Assembly (NCBI RefSeq): GCF_023078275.1
Contig: NC_062982.1
Span: 20,672,695 to 20,736,694 of the forward strand
From: Leguminivora glycinivorella
Lineage: Eukaryota; Arthropoda; Insecta; Lepidoptera; Tortricidae
DNA length: 64,000 nt
Direction: 5' to 3'
Of the stretch, positions 21,531-32,220 are shown one piece after another (position 1 is the first letter of the stretch; every line of letters starts with the position of its first letter). The notes below the pieces were generated by a model, which ran no database searches, had not been told where the DNA came from, and saw only the letters and a list, made by a program, of their open reading frames with translations. The position numbers and the translations under genes are program-made.

Positions 21531-22076
21531 TTGTTACATAAATCCGGACATCAACCTGAATATGCGACCATTTCCTGAGTGGTCACTAATTTCAAAAAGT
21601 TATTTAACTGAAAGAAACGATATTTTATGCCAAGAAAACATCTTTTTGAAAATAAATTTTGGACGCAAAACAACTTTATCTAACCCCAAATTTCTAATAC
21701 CTGAAGTTCCTATAAAGCCTCTGACATCGTCAAATCTTTTTTGTATTCTCAAGGTCCGAGGGACCCTAACATCCTGGTATGTCAGCGGAAATCCTGACAT
21801 GAGGCAAACTTGGAGCCTATTTTATAAATAAGATTAACATCTTACCTAACCTAAAACAGCATAGTTGACAGAATCGCTCACCAACATTTTTGGTAAGTAA
21901 TTTAATGTCATAGTTTACATACTTTCAATATCTTTAGATCACATGTCTACCGAGGCAGGTTTTTTTTCATGGAAACGTTAACTTTGTTTAGCGCAGCGAC
22001 CTGAAATTTGGCGCTTTCCGGTCGGAAGACAGGAAAACATTACACATGTAAATTTGTAATCTGAAAGCCTTTACTT
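21531..22076. other. No feature seen
   Basis: Two overlapping frames (21562-21831 plus, 21600-21800 minus) are open, but neither product is recognisable. Confidence 0.4.
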
Positions 22077-22187
22077 AGGGCCACTTGCTCCATATAAAAT
22101 GGAGGGTTAACCCACCATTTTATATGGAATTTGACAGTTGAAAGCCCACTAACCCTGAGTTAAGTGGTTGGTGCAAGTGGGCCTTAA
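22077..22187. mobile_element. MITE, GGGCCACTTG family, copy 1
   Basis: The left end AGGGCCACTTGCTCC and right end GGTGCAAGTGGGCCTT are inverted. An inner palindrome surrounds GGTTAACC with ATATAAAATGG / CCATTTTATAT arms. Relatives lie at 35349-35460 and 56322-56375. Confidence 0.75.
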
Positions 22188-22535
22188 AGACATACCATTA
22201 TAACGTAGCCTGATGTAAAATGAGAGCATTTACACGACCATACTTAAAACTAACTTACAACTATACAAAAATACAAGTTAATAAACGGGCAAACGAAGAA
22301 ACGACATCTTTCTTTGTAATTTAATTAAAACATCAGAAAAGTTCGGGAAAAGACAGGAATATAAATTATCCGAGAATTAACTTTCTTTCAAATTCGCTTG
22401 ATGTTACTTTTGTGTCATGATTCGGGAAAAGATAATTTATGGTCGGTTGTCAAAGTATTTAAATATGTGTTACGGGTATATTTAAAAATAATAAAATTGA
22501 AGGTTTGAAATCACATGACTTTTTTTGCAAATTAA

Positions 22536-22631
22536 GGTACAGTCAGCCAAAAAAGTGGTTTACCACTTTTCGTCTTAAGTGTTTGAAATAGAGTCGAAAA
22601 GTGGTAAACCACTTTCTTGGCTGACTGTACC
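22536..22631. mobile_element. 96-bp foldback MITE
   Basis: Two 37-bp arms beginning GGTACAGTCAGCCAA pair almost perfectly around a short loop. An inner palindrome AGTGGTTTACCACTT is present in both arms. A shorter relative with the same ends is at 44291-44333. Confidence 0.9.
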
Positions 22632-22794
22632 TATGTGAAGGTGAAGACTGCTTACCATCAGTCGGGCCGTATGCTTGTTTGCCACGGTGTGTTAAAAAAT
22701 GTAAATAACTTAAAATGCGTAACCACAATAACAGTACATTACGATACAAGTGCAGAAAAGAGGTAATGCGATACGAGTGGCGATAAATAGCTCG

Positions 22795-23276
22795 GAAACA
22801 CGTGTTTTGTCCTTTAATACCAGAGGGTAAAAACGCATTTTATCCACTAGTGGATAAAGTAATTTGACCTTGAATAAAGTCAAATTAACTGCTTTAATGA
22901 AAAAATGAAAATGAAAATGAAATATTTATTTTTCAAGTAGGCATATACTATCATAATGCGCATATGAACGTCAAAATTTATAAATGTAGGTGAATCTAGT
23001 AATAAAGATGATTTACCACCTGTGGAACTACGGGAAGCAGTGATAAACGCATTTTTTGTGTTGTAGTTTCCTCGCTATAGTGAGGGGAAAAGTTTTGTGT
23101 TACACTCGGGTGCAAATGTATTTTACTTCGCGTGTGTTAAAAAACTCGCAAGTTCAGGATTCTATTCTCGAACCACTCGCTTTGCTCGTGGTTCAACTAT
23201 AGAATCCTTTCACTTGCTTGTTTTTCAATTCCACACTCGGCGTTAAAATACAACTTTGCCCCCTTGTATAACAAAT
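22795..23276 (+). repeat. Dispersed repeat, copy 1 (with an internal insertion)
   Basis: The segment from CACGTGTTTTGTCCTTTAATACC to CAACTTTGCCCCCTTGTATA is shared in reverse orientation with 51220-51530. This copy contains an extra stretch at about 22895-22990 that includes AAATATTTATTTTTCAAGTAG, which resembles the 3' tail of a non-LTR element. No coding capacity is evident. Confidence 0.75.
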
Positions 23277-23850
23277 AACTATTATTTTAAGTATAGGAAA
23301 CTAGCCTATTGTCTAGCTCTTCGCGCATGTTTCGTAAGACGATTTACCGTACATATGACCATATGAAATTACAACATAGGAGCATAAAGTACTACTTTGT
23401 GAAGGTACTAATGCGAGAAAATAGCACCATTATGTTCTGTTAATATTGTTACAACAACTACCCTCGAGTACCTACACAACATGAATTTTTAACCAAGCGA
23501 AACCAACTGCTTTCGCTGTTCTTTATAAAACAAATACCAGCGGTGAGTGTATTAAAACTTCTCTGTACTAAGCCTATAAGTTATGATTTGCTACCTGAAC
23601 TTTCACGTTAGGCACACATTCCTGGCGTAAAATTATAATGTTGCGAAAACCGCGGTTGGCAAGTTTGATCGAGACATTCGACTTGTACAGGGTTAAGCTA
23701 AGCTTAATGTTATTTTGGGATTTAAATAGCTTATTTTTAGGCATTTGAACAACATTGCAGCGGGTATTAAAATTGTGGTTTTATCGATAAATTTTATAAT
23801 TGAATTTAAATTTGGGCAGCTATCGTGGTCGCTCCTCATGTAATATATTA
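23277..23850. other. No feature seen
   Basis: AT-rich sequence without recognised repeats or frames. Confidence 0.4.
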
Positions 23851-24149
23851 TACAGCGTGTCTATTACATACGGGCGAATATCTTAATAACGATTAGTATC
23901 TGACCTAAGGAGCCTAACTCAATCATCAGGAGCCCACATCAACTAATGTACCCACCTAATCGTCATTACAGCATGACGTTTATATCATGTCAAATGAAGA
24001 CGGCGTACATTGCCGCCTGGTCAGATTTTAAAAAGTAATTACTCTTAATGAATAACAGTTTTTAACAAAAATGATTATCCTATACGATTTGTATGATCAG
24101 ATACTATAACTGGATACATTATTCGTCCGTATGGAATCCACACGCTGTA
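23851..24149. mobile_element. MITE, TACAGCGTG family, copy 1
   Basis: The element begins TACAGCGTGT and ends CACGCTGTA. Inverted ends of about 30 bp include ACGGGCGAATA / TATTCGTCCGT. TA on both sides is compatible with a TA target duplication. A second, longer copy lies at 54682-55038. Confidence 0.82.
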
Positions 24150-24604
24150 TACAAAAACTCACGCCTATAAATATTCCCAAAAGAGGCAGGTCTACATGAA
24201 ACGCTCAAGTCTCAGTACCGTACTTAGTAATTAAGGGGTTGTAAGAAAACGAAATGTCAGTGACAGGTTACTAGACTACGCTACCTGGAGGAAACACAAA
24301 ATCGGAAGTTGCAGAAACAAAAAAACATTCAAATAGGCTAGGAAATTAAAGCATAACACGTAAATAACCCGCTATGAATTACAAACTATATACCTACATA
24401 TTTTTATCTAAAATTTTTGAAGGTGTCTCCCAGGCTATCAAAAATTTATATCGCACACAGTAACCTACATTTTTTAAATATCAATATAATAGCACAGCAA
24501 TCCAAATCCCAAGGCAGTAAACAAAAGAGCAAATGTACGCCCAGCATCAGATATATCGAAGCAGGCGGGGGCGTTCAAAAATATCTGAACACCTTGACAA
24601 TACA

Positions 24605-24742
24605 GGCCCCGTAGCCTAATGGCATTTCTGCGACGCGAAACGTAATGTAGTCTGGCTCTGCCGAGCCTATACGCAAGAGCGATAGAGATAGATAGCTACG
24701 AAAGAGATATTATCGTGAGCGTTTCTGCATTCGGCTACGCAC
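24605..24742 (+). mobile_element. MITE, CGTAGCCGAATGGC family, copy 1
   Basis: Starts GGCCCCGTAGCCTAATGGCA and ends TGCATTCGGCTACGCA (inverted). It carries the family core GCGATAGAGATAGATAGCTA. Other copies: 29058-29413 (interrupted), 29415-29523, 34211-34360 and 59017-59174. Confidence 0.8.
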
Positions 24743-25960
24743 ACAGGCGTGTTGAGATATTTGTGAGCGTCTTGACCGTTCAGATATATCTGATGGCGAA
24801 TACATATAATAGCGTTCGTAAGTCATTTTCGTTTTTCGTAAGTCAGCGAGGATGATAAAGAATGATTTATGGTATACACTTGGTAGTAATTAGATCGGAG
24901 ACGCAAGACACCAGGTGGTAGGAAAAAATACTTTTATCTAAGGTTAGAATGGATTTTGGGAAAGATGAAAAGGGCCGCAGGGGAATTGTGCATGCCGCAG
25001 AATTATTTTTTAATAGATTGTGAGTAAATGCTATAAAACTTTCATGCATCGGTAACTTAAAAGATTGGTAATAAAAAAAGTTACACAGAAGAAATTATTA
25101 ACGAAGTATTATAATACTTATAATCACAGATTTTTTAATACCATAGGTAAAGCAAAGGTTTCAAAGCATGTCAAATGAACTCAGTCAAATTCACTGAGTT
25201 GTCTGTCATTACTCACAGCTTGTAGCTTTCGAGCGTAATTCTTGTATATAAGTTGAAGTCAACATAAACATGCCCTATTACGTGATACTTAAAACTGAAA
25301 CAACACAAAAATTATGAACACTCATGGACCTGAGATATAATATATTTCCAATCCCAGGCAAGTAACAACTCCACTACAAAATCTGACACACCCGGCCCCC
25401 ATACAAATATTATATTAACTTTTTTCTTCAATCGAAATATAGTTTTGTAATCATAATAGAGGTACTAATCTGAACTTCTGTAGTTGTTGTTGTCTGCCTC
25501 TTTTTCCTTTACATTGGATAATTTTATATTCATATATTTTCCCGCCAACCTCACCAAATCGGTAAGAGTAGGCACAATGTGCATCCAATTTTAAATCCAC
25601 CGCCGCCGTATTTGCACACGTCGGTTCAAATCGTCGTCTATACCCGCGTATTTTTCGGGGCCCAACTTTGACATCTTATTGGCTCTCATGCAATATGCAT
25701 GCTGATATCCCCCCTAAGACAGCACCCCCATAATTGGTGAAAATCAACCCACCCTCCCATAACTTCACCGGAAAATTTTCTTTTACTCAACATCCTATCG
25801 CGAGTTTTCTTTCTTTTGATTCTAGTGTGTATTCTTAAGTAAATACAGTTGATTTTGAATTAAAGATTTAACCGCGATAAGATCTTAGAAAAGTAAGAGG
25901 TCAAATATAACACGACCAAATTGGTTAGACTGTTGTTGCCACTGTAATGAAAGGAGTTCT
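24743..25960. other. No feature seen
   Basis: No recognised repeat. Runs near 25300-25440 resemble 17140-17290 (CACAAAAATTATGAACA... then GTAAGTAACA-like), hinting at one more old dispersed repeat. Confidence 0.35.
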
Positions 25961-26560
25961 AAGTTCATTTTGAGTTGGATTGTTTCTGTATCCTTTCCCA
26001 TTACGCTCAGCAGTGTATCAACGCGTTAAATGAGATAAGCTTCCAGAAGCTCCAGAGTCAACCTTTCTCGGTTATTGTATTGGAAGTTGAAACTGTAACT
26101 GTGGTAATTTATTCAAAACTGCTGCTTTGTTTCGCGGTAAGGTGTATTGTGCTGGTCGGGAATATCTTCTTGCTAACTCCTTTGATGTTGAAAGTTTAGC
26201 TTTAAATCTTTTACATCGTAATTTGTGACAGTTGCAAGTTACACGCAGAAATATGTTTTGAGTTGTTTGCTAATATTTACTACGCTTGTTGATAATGTTG
26301 ATTTGGAACTTAATCTTTCAGAGAAACATGGGAACTATATTCAAGTGTCAATAGTGCCAACCCACAAATGTAGAACCATCAGCCAATTGCTATATTCTGA
26401 TACATTAATAAATTATCTTGTGTCTGTAGGACCAAAATTATGCCCGTCGATCTACAGCCAGTTTTTATTGAATTCCGTTAACTTTAAGGGAAGGTTCTTT
26501 AGATCAAATACAATTAATTTATCTAAGAGACTAGTGTCTTAACTCTTACGGTTGTTGAGT
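25961..26560 (+). other. Two unrecognised open frames, doubtful
   Basis: Plus frames at 25975-26199 (74 codons, ATG) and 26225-26542 (105 codons, GTG start) follow each other with a short gap. Their products match nothing I know. Composition is less AT-biased than the surroundings, and the second frame uses a varied codon set. They could be a decayed gene or transposon piece, but there are no splice sites or motifs to support a gene. Confidence 0.2.
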
Positions 26561-27013
26561 TATTAATAAAATAAAAATAATTACTGAACACGTGTGTGAG
26601 ACAGCCTTTACCACTTTCTAATGTTATTGTTTTGACATGTGCCGTCAATCAGATAACACTAACTTGAATATTATTCTTAAGGGTCTCTCAAACTATTAAT
26701 TCATTTATTATGTATGAAATTGAAAAGGAAACATTTTTGGCGAATTTAAAACTAAAAGTGATATACAATGTGGTTCCTGATTTGTGGTACCTAACTACGT
26801 GTATATAACACGGTGTATATCACTATTTTGATTTCAATTTTTGAACTTTTGATTTAAAAAATGTTCATTAAGGGTAGACTAGGGAGAGTAAAGAAAAATT
26901 TACACTAGAGCAAGTCTTTCTGACTCCTTTACCTACATTATCTTATACTTTTAAACGAGCAATTCTTGTATATTTATGTATTTATTTATTTATTTATATA
27001 TATATTTATTTAC

Positions 27014-27442
27014 ACTGACGATCTCGGAAACCGCTCTAACGATTTCGCAGAAATTTGTTATGTGGGGGTTTTTGGGGGTGAAAAATCGGTCTAACTTATC
27101 CTTAGGTCCCGGAAAACGCGAATTTTCGAGTTTTCATGCGTTTTTCTTCGCGCGCCATCTCGTGTGCAGTAGTTGTACTGTTAAGACAGAATTCTTTCGG
27201 TCGATGTAAGTACTATTTATTGCAAACACTAGATGGCGACACAGGTCAAGGCTAAAACGAATAGAAAATACACTATTTGAGTTTTTGTGGCGAAATGCGC
27301 GCCATCTCGTGTGGAGTAGTTGTGTTGTTAAGGCTGAGAATTCTTTCGCTCGATGTAGGTACTATTCATTTTTGAACTAGATGGCGACACATGTCAAGGA
27401 TACGAAACAGAACCGAGCGAAGCTCGGTTGCCCAGATATTTT
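27014..27442 (+). repeat. Dispersed repeat with internal ~140-bp duplication
   Basis: The segment CGCGCCATCTCGTGTG...CTAGATGGCGACACA occurs twice in tandem (about 27155-27245 and 27298-27392) with diverged spacers. The right end has the hairpin ACCGAGCGAAGCTCGGT followed by TGCCCAGAT. I recognise the hairpin end as a common lepidopteran repeat terminus, but I cannot name the family. Confidence 0.6.
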
Positions 27443-28004
27443 TCCACTAACCCTCCGCAGTTATCTATAGTGAAATTTCTCTATTGAATACCTTTCCAAC
27501 CGATCGAATAGACAAATTGTCTGCGGAATGAGCTTGACAATGATAAATTAATGTAGTCAAGCTATGTCAATATCTTGCAGAAATATATCGTCTCAAAGAT
27601 CGACGGTCCTCATTTTCACAGTTATTCGCTTGAGAATAAGGGAGATATTTGGTGGCACTGCTATGGCCCTTGAAAATTACACTTTAATGTTATTTTGAAG
27701 TAGCAATTTCCTTAGTATTATGATGACGATACGAACATTAGCTAAGTACACTGTGGGACTGGTCAATAGTGCGCGTGTGATTAGGATGGGTACTACAATT
27801 GCATTGGGTTGAAATGACTTCTGCAGCCCTGGTAAGTGATTTGTCTGTCAAATTTTCATGTTAAGTTTCTCCGGCATATAACTGTCGCGATTAGAAATAT
27901 AGTCGACCCATTTCTTAAGTTTTGCTCTTGTGAATATGACCTTGAGACGAATGCATGCATCTCATGCAGACCAACGCGGTAGAAATGTTTTTTTTTTAAT
28001 TATA

Positions 28005-28165
28005 CATGGGCTTACTCTTGGCCACAGACTAGCCAAAGGCAAAGACGTGACCTACGATGGAGTGAGCTCGCCCAAAAGATGCCTGTTCACTCTTGATTTG
28101 AAGGTTGCCGGGTTATATGAGCTCGGAAATATATGCCTCATGATCTCGTGAATGAAATGAAGGCC
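28005..28165 (-). pseudogene. C-terminal scrap of Jockey/CR1-type retrotransposon ORF2
   Basis: The minus strand encodes IFPSSYNPATFKSRVNRHLL, then GELTPS and a stop, continuing into the family's 3' UTR. It is close to the plus-strand scrap at 13596-13794. Confidence 0.7.
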
Positions 28166-28249
28166 AGAGATATTTTTTTTCATTTTTTTTTTCATCGCTC
28201 TACCATTTACGAATAGCACGAGTATATAGCTTTACACACTTGAAAACCA

Positions 28250-28390
28250 GCCTCATCTCAGCGTGTTGTCTTCAGCAACACGCTGAGATGAGGCCATTTC
28301 GTGGCACTTCATTACTTTTTGTCTTGTTATTATGTGTATTTTGTCTTGCCTGTGTTCACGAATAAATGTTTATTCTATTCTATTCTAAAA
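28250..28390 (+). repeat. Retroposon 3' tail with perfect 19-bp hairpin
   Basis: Arms 28250-28268 (GCCTCATCTCAGCGTGTTG) and 28276-28294 pair perfectly with a 7-base loop. From 28276 onward the sequence matches 50855-50945, a tail ending in AATAAATGTTTATTCTATTC. The left arm looks like an added inverted copy of the first 19 bases of that tail. Confidence 0.75.
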
Positions 28391-29052
28391 AAACTGATCT
28401 ATTAGTAATCCGCTCGCGTACTTGTAATATACAGCACGTACGTACAGTACAGCTGTCATCAAAACAAAAGCGAAAAGACACAAATCGTCAAGTCAGAACC
28501 GGCAGTTAGCCTCATGCCAAAAAACTTCGCGTCTCATATCTGAAAAGTACATTAAAACAGAACCTCGGGCACTAAAGTTGTTTATGTTTCTCGTGCCTGC
28601 AGTGAGTGTTGAATACGTTTTATGGTAAGCAGGGAGTCTTGTCGCAGCTTTATTTGGCATACGTCTCATAATACTTGTTTAGGAACTACCTCTGGTAGAC
28701 TCCGCATTTTAGAAATATAAATAGAAATATTTTTATTCATGGCATAACATTGACAAAAGAAATAAAGTTACACGAACAAAAAGGCACAGAAAATTATTTA
28801 CAAATTACAAAAATAAGTAGGTACATATTTGACACAAAATGGTCCTGACTCAGCCATGGTGTTAGTCTGGGAGGGCCAACGCTGATCTTTCGTCAGGCCA
28901 TATCGAGTGAAACCACGGAAAGTACACACATTACAGAGAAATTATGAGATAGTGAAAATAATACAATTCTAAATAAATTAAAGCAGACTAATAATAAAAC
29001 TTAGGTAGTTTGTCCTCGTGTTCGAAGTGATCGTATTATTAGAAACGCCCCG
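28391..29052. other. No gene seen
   Basis: A stretch near 28730-28870 (ATTTTTATTCATGGCATAAC...) may be the 3' end of an old non-LTR element. The remainder is unremarkable. Confidence 0.35.
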
Positions 29053-29057
29053 CAACT

Positions 29058-29413
29058 GCCGGCGTAGCCGAATGGCAATCGTCAACGCCAGACGCCGGCA
29101 GAAATGGGACATTCCACGAGAAAGTCGCCTACGACATGCATTTGCCTTGTATGGCAGCTATATCAATCAAATCCGTAAAGCTCGAGAAAATACTGCCAAT
29201 TGGTTAACCAAGTCATGAAAGGTGAGTCAGACACAACTTCGCTTTCTTAGCGTCTTCAGAAGTATTAGAAGAACTGCATGTCGTAAGCGACATTATCGTG
29301 GAATGCCCCCAAAAGCAGTCTAGCTCTGTCGCGACAATACGCAAGAGCGATAGAGATAGATAGCTACGAAACAGATAGTATCGTGAGCGATTTTGCATTT
29401 GGCTACGCACTCT
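29058..29413 (+). mobile_element. MITE, CGTAGCCGAATGGC family, copy 2, interrupted
   Basis: The left part (29058-29106, GGCGTAGCCGAATGGCAA...) and right part (29316-29413, ending GCATTTGGCTACGCAC) together match the uninterrupted copy at 34211-34360. The gap holds a second, unrelated inverted-repeat element. Confidence 0.78.
29107..29310. mobile_element. 204-bp MITE inserted in copy 2 of another MITE
   Basis: The ends GGGACATTCCACGAGAAAG and, reversed, GGGGGCATTCCACGATAATG form inverted repeats of about 35 bp reaching TACGACATGCA. The flanks AAATG (29102-29106) and AAAAG (29311-29315) may be a 5-bp target duplication with one change. Confidence 0.72.
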
Positions 29414-29414
29414 G

Positions 29415-29523
29415 AAGCGCTAGTAGATATCTATCTCTATCGCGCTTGCGTATTGGCGCGACAGAGCCAGCGGCGTATCGCTTTCGTTTGACGTCGGAGA
29501 AATGCCATTCGGCTACGGGGCCT
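29415..29523 (-). mobile_element. MITE, CGTAGCCGAATGGC family, copy 3 (partial)
   Basis: It ends GCCATTCGGCTACGGGGCC and contains CTATCGCGCTTGCGTATTGG. It lies tail to tail with copy 2 and is nearly identical to the right part of 59017-59174. Confidence 0.78.
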
Positions 29524-30215
29524 GGTGTCGTAGTCTAGATGTGTCTCAAGACCGTTGAGCTAAAGTGGCACTGGACTGGACATGTCTGCCGCATACACAT
29601 GGAATGGTGGGCCAAAATGGTTACAGACTAGGACCAACTAAACACCATAGACGGTGCAGACCGGAGTTCTGGCAGATCAAAAAGGAGATAATATTATGCT
29701 CAATCTTAGTATGAAGTGATTCGGGGTCTTTCGGGGCAAAATCTTGTGACCTAGCGAGACACACTCAAATACATCCTTATGAATTTCGTTACACTGAATT
29801 ATGGTTTCTTTACTGTTTTCATTTCCCTGTTGGTTCTATGTTTTCAACAGATATGCAGTTACTATTTTTTCAGTACAGATGGCGCTGGTTTTACGCACTA
29901 GTGCAAGAAGTGGTTCATTATATGTCAGGTCGAAACTTCGGAGGGCGATCTGTACTGAAAAATGTCGTACGATACACGTGCGTTAAGGACATTCGTAACT
30001 CGTGTCGATTTAAGATTTAAGATTTAATCCCTTCGGTCGTGTTTTAATTTATCGCCACTCGTTTCGAACTTAATTTTTTTCGCACTTGTATCGTAAGGGA
30101 TTCAATTCGCTGTTATTTTAGCGAGACATTTACGAATGGTGTTCTAAATAAGATAGAAACGTGTGAATCCGAACAGACAGTTACTTGATCGACGGCATCG
30201 TTTGACGCTTTTAGA
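29524..30215. other. No gene seen
   Basis: Overlapping plus frames at 29801-30020 have unrecognised products. No repeat identified. Confidence 0.35.
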
Positions 30216-30820
30216 ATAAAAAAACCGGCCAAGAGCGTGTCGGGCCACGCTCAGTGTAGGGTTCCGTAGTTTTTCGTATTTTTCTCAAAAACTACTGAAC
30301 CTATCAAGTTCAAAACAATTTTCCTAGAAAGTCTTTACAAAGTTCTACTTTGGTGATTTTTTTCATATTTTTTAAACATATGGTTCAAAAGTTAGAGGGG
30401 GGGGGACGCACTTTTTTTTCCTTTAAGAGCGATTATTTCCGAAACTATTAATATTATCAAAAAATTATTTTAGTAAACCCTTATTCGTTTTTAAATACCT
30501 ATCCAACAATATATCACACGTTGGGGTTGGAATGAAAAAAAATATCAGCCCCCACTTTGCATGTAGGGGGGGTACCCTAATAAAACATTTTTTCCCATTT
30601 TTTATTTTTGCACTTTGTTGGCGTGATTGATATACATATTGGTACCAAATTTCAGCTTTCTAGTGCTTACGGTTACTGAGATTATCCGCGGACGGACGGA
30701 CGGACGGACGGACGGACGGACGGACGGACGGACGGACGGACGGACGGACGGACGGACGGACGGACAGACAGACATGGCGAAACTATAAGGGTTCCTAGTT
30801 GACTACGGAACCCTAAAAAA
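30216..30820 (+). mobile_element. CCGGCCAAG...CGGAACCCT repeat, copy 1
   Basis: The left end contains AAACCGGCCAAGAGCGTGTC and AGGGTTCCGTAG. The right end is CTACGGAACCCTAAAAA, giving short inverted ends. The interior has conserved TTTCTCAAAAACTA and, before the right end, a tetranucleotide run. A second copy is at 52113-52711. This is a widespread lepidopteran non-coding repeat; the class is uncertain. Confidence 0.75.
30690..30772. repeat. (ACGG)n microsatellite, about 20 units
   Basis: A run of GGAC units within the mobile element at 30216-30820. The second copy of the element has an eight-base variant (GACAGACG) at the same place. Confidence 0.95.
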
Positions 30821-31878
30821 ACGTTCAATGACCTGAGTTGATTCGGTTAGGTCGAACCGTATCGTTCTAAGTACCTTAGGAATGGACGGGACGCCACTAG
30901 CATTCGGCGAATTGTCATATACTTGGAATTCTTGACCCTTGCCAAAGTGATCAGGAGGGTTACCTACCATGAAGTACTAAAGACGTTCAGTTTAGCTCGA
31001 GAGAAGGGGACACAGCTACACTAGTTATATAGCTCCGTCCCTCTCTCTCAACTTGTAACTTTAAACAACAACAAAAAGTTTAAATCAGAACGCAAATTAT
31101 TTAAACCAAAAAGCAACCCTTAACACAAAAGGAACATTCAACCTTAATATTTTTAATAACGCTATGGCACTTAAAAAGAATAATCAAATCGAAAACCCTT
31201 TCGGTCTGGAGATAAATAAAAAAGGGGGGCACATAAATAACTCCAGAGCCCAGACGTGGGGCTAATGAGGACGGGGGCGAATTGAAACAGGGGGCAATAA
31301 ACAATTTGTATTCAAACGGTCGGCCCGCCGCATTTTAATTTACTTACTCAGATTAAAACTGCGCGTGCTCCGATTTCAAACCTATTTTACTTTCATTGAT
31401 TGAAGATTCTTATTCGGCTTTCTTAGGATATAATTGAGTTTCAAATAAGGCCAATATCGCGTAAATTGACTATAACTTCTCTTCTATTGTTTATTCTTTC
31501 AATTTGCGTATTGAATTGTCGAAGCTTCTAAATAAATAGCGAATATTCCACCCCAATTATTTTAATTAAAGCGAAATTCGCTTTCCGTTCGAGTTCTGTT
31601 TTTGTAGTGGCTTGTCGAGCGCTGCCAGAATAGGGGATGCTAAAGGAAAGTAAACACTTACGATTGTCTTTTGAACGACGTTATTGTTATTTCATTAAGT
31701 CGAAATTCAACGCATACTTACGATTTCAAACGCTACAAATAGATTTATTAATAATTTCGAAGGAAATTGTGTCTTTGATACAGCCAAATGCATAATTTAG
31801 CAGCAATTTCCTGTGTGGATTAAATTACAGTTATTTCAATTTAAACTACCACGCAAGAGTATAAAAATGTGATAAAAC
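30821..31878. other. No feature seen
   Basis: No convincing frame or recognised repeat. Confidence 0.4.
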
Positions 31879-32220
31879 CATTTTTCTCAAACATGCAATG
31901 AAATATTGTCTTTACGTTCCTTAAAATGGGCTGGGAAGTATCGCTTTTTGGGCGCAACAACTCGAGAGGACTGTAAAGGGATTTCATATTATTATTCAGG
32001 CCTAGGCCTGCAAAGTAACTTTTTTTTATAAAATATTGTCCTTTAGAGCATTTTTTATTTTATTTCATTGTATGTTTGAGAAAAGCACTATACATGCCTC
32101 GGCGTGAAAACGGATTCCCGGCCTCGTATCCCTATCCGGCCTCGCTCGCACGCTCGCTCGGCCGTATATACCCACTTGGCCGGAAATCCTAATTTTCCCG
32201 GCCTCTGATGTAATGTACTA
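31879..32220 (+). repeat. Dispersed ~340-bp repeat, copy 1 (inverted pair)
   Basis: It shares with 37372-37682 (reversed) blocks such as TTTTTCTCAAACATGCAATG, GGAAGTATCG, ATGCTCTAAAGGACAATATT (reversed) and CCGGCCTCTGATGTAATGTA. This copy has an extra GC-rich segment (GGCCTCGCTCGCACGCTCGC). No coding capacity. Confidence 0.85.

Noticed and set aside
26225..26542. 105-codon frame as a gene
   Set aside because: Starts with GTG, no motif, no splice sites. Kept only as a doubtful open frame.
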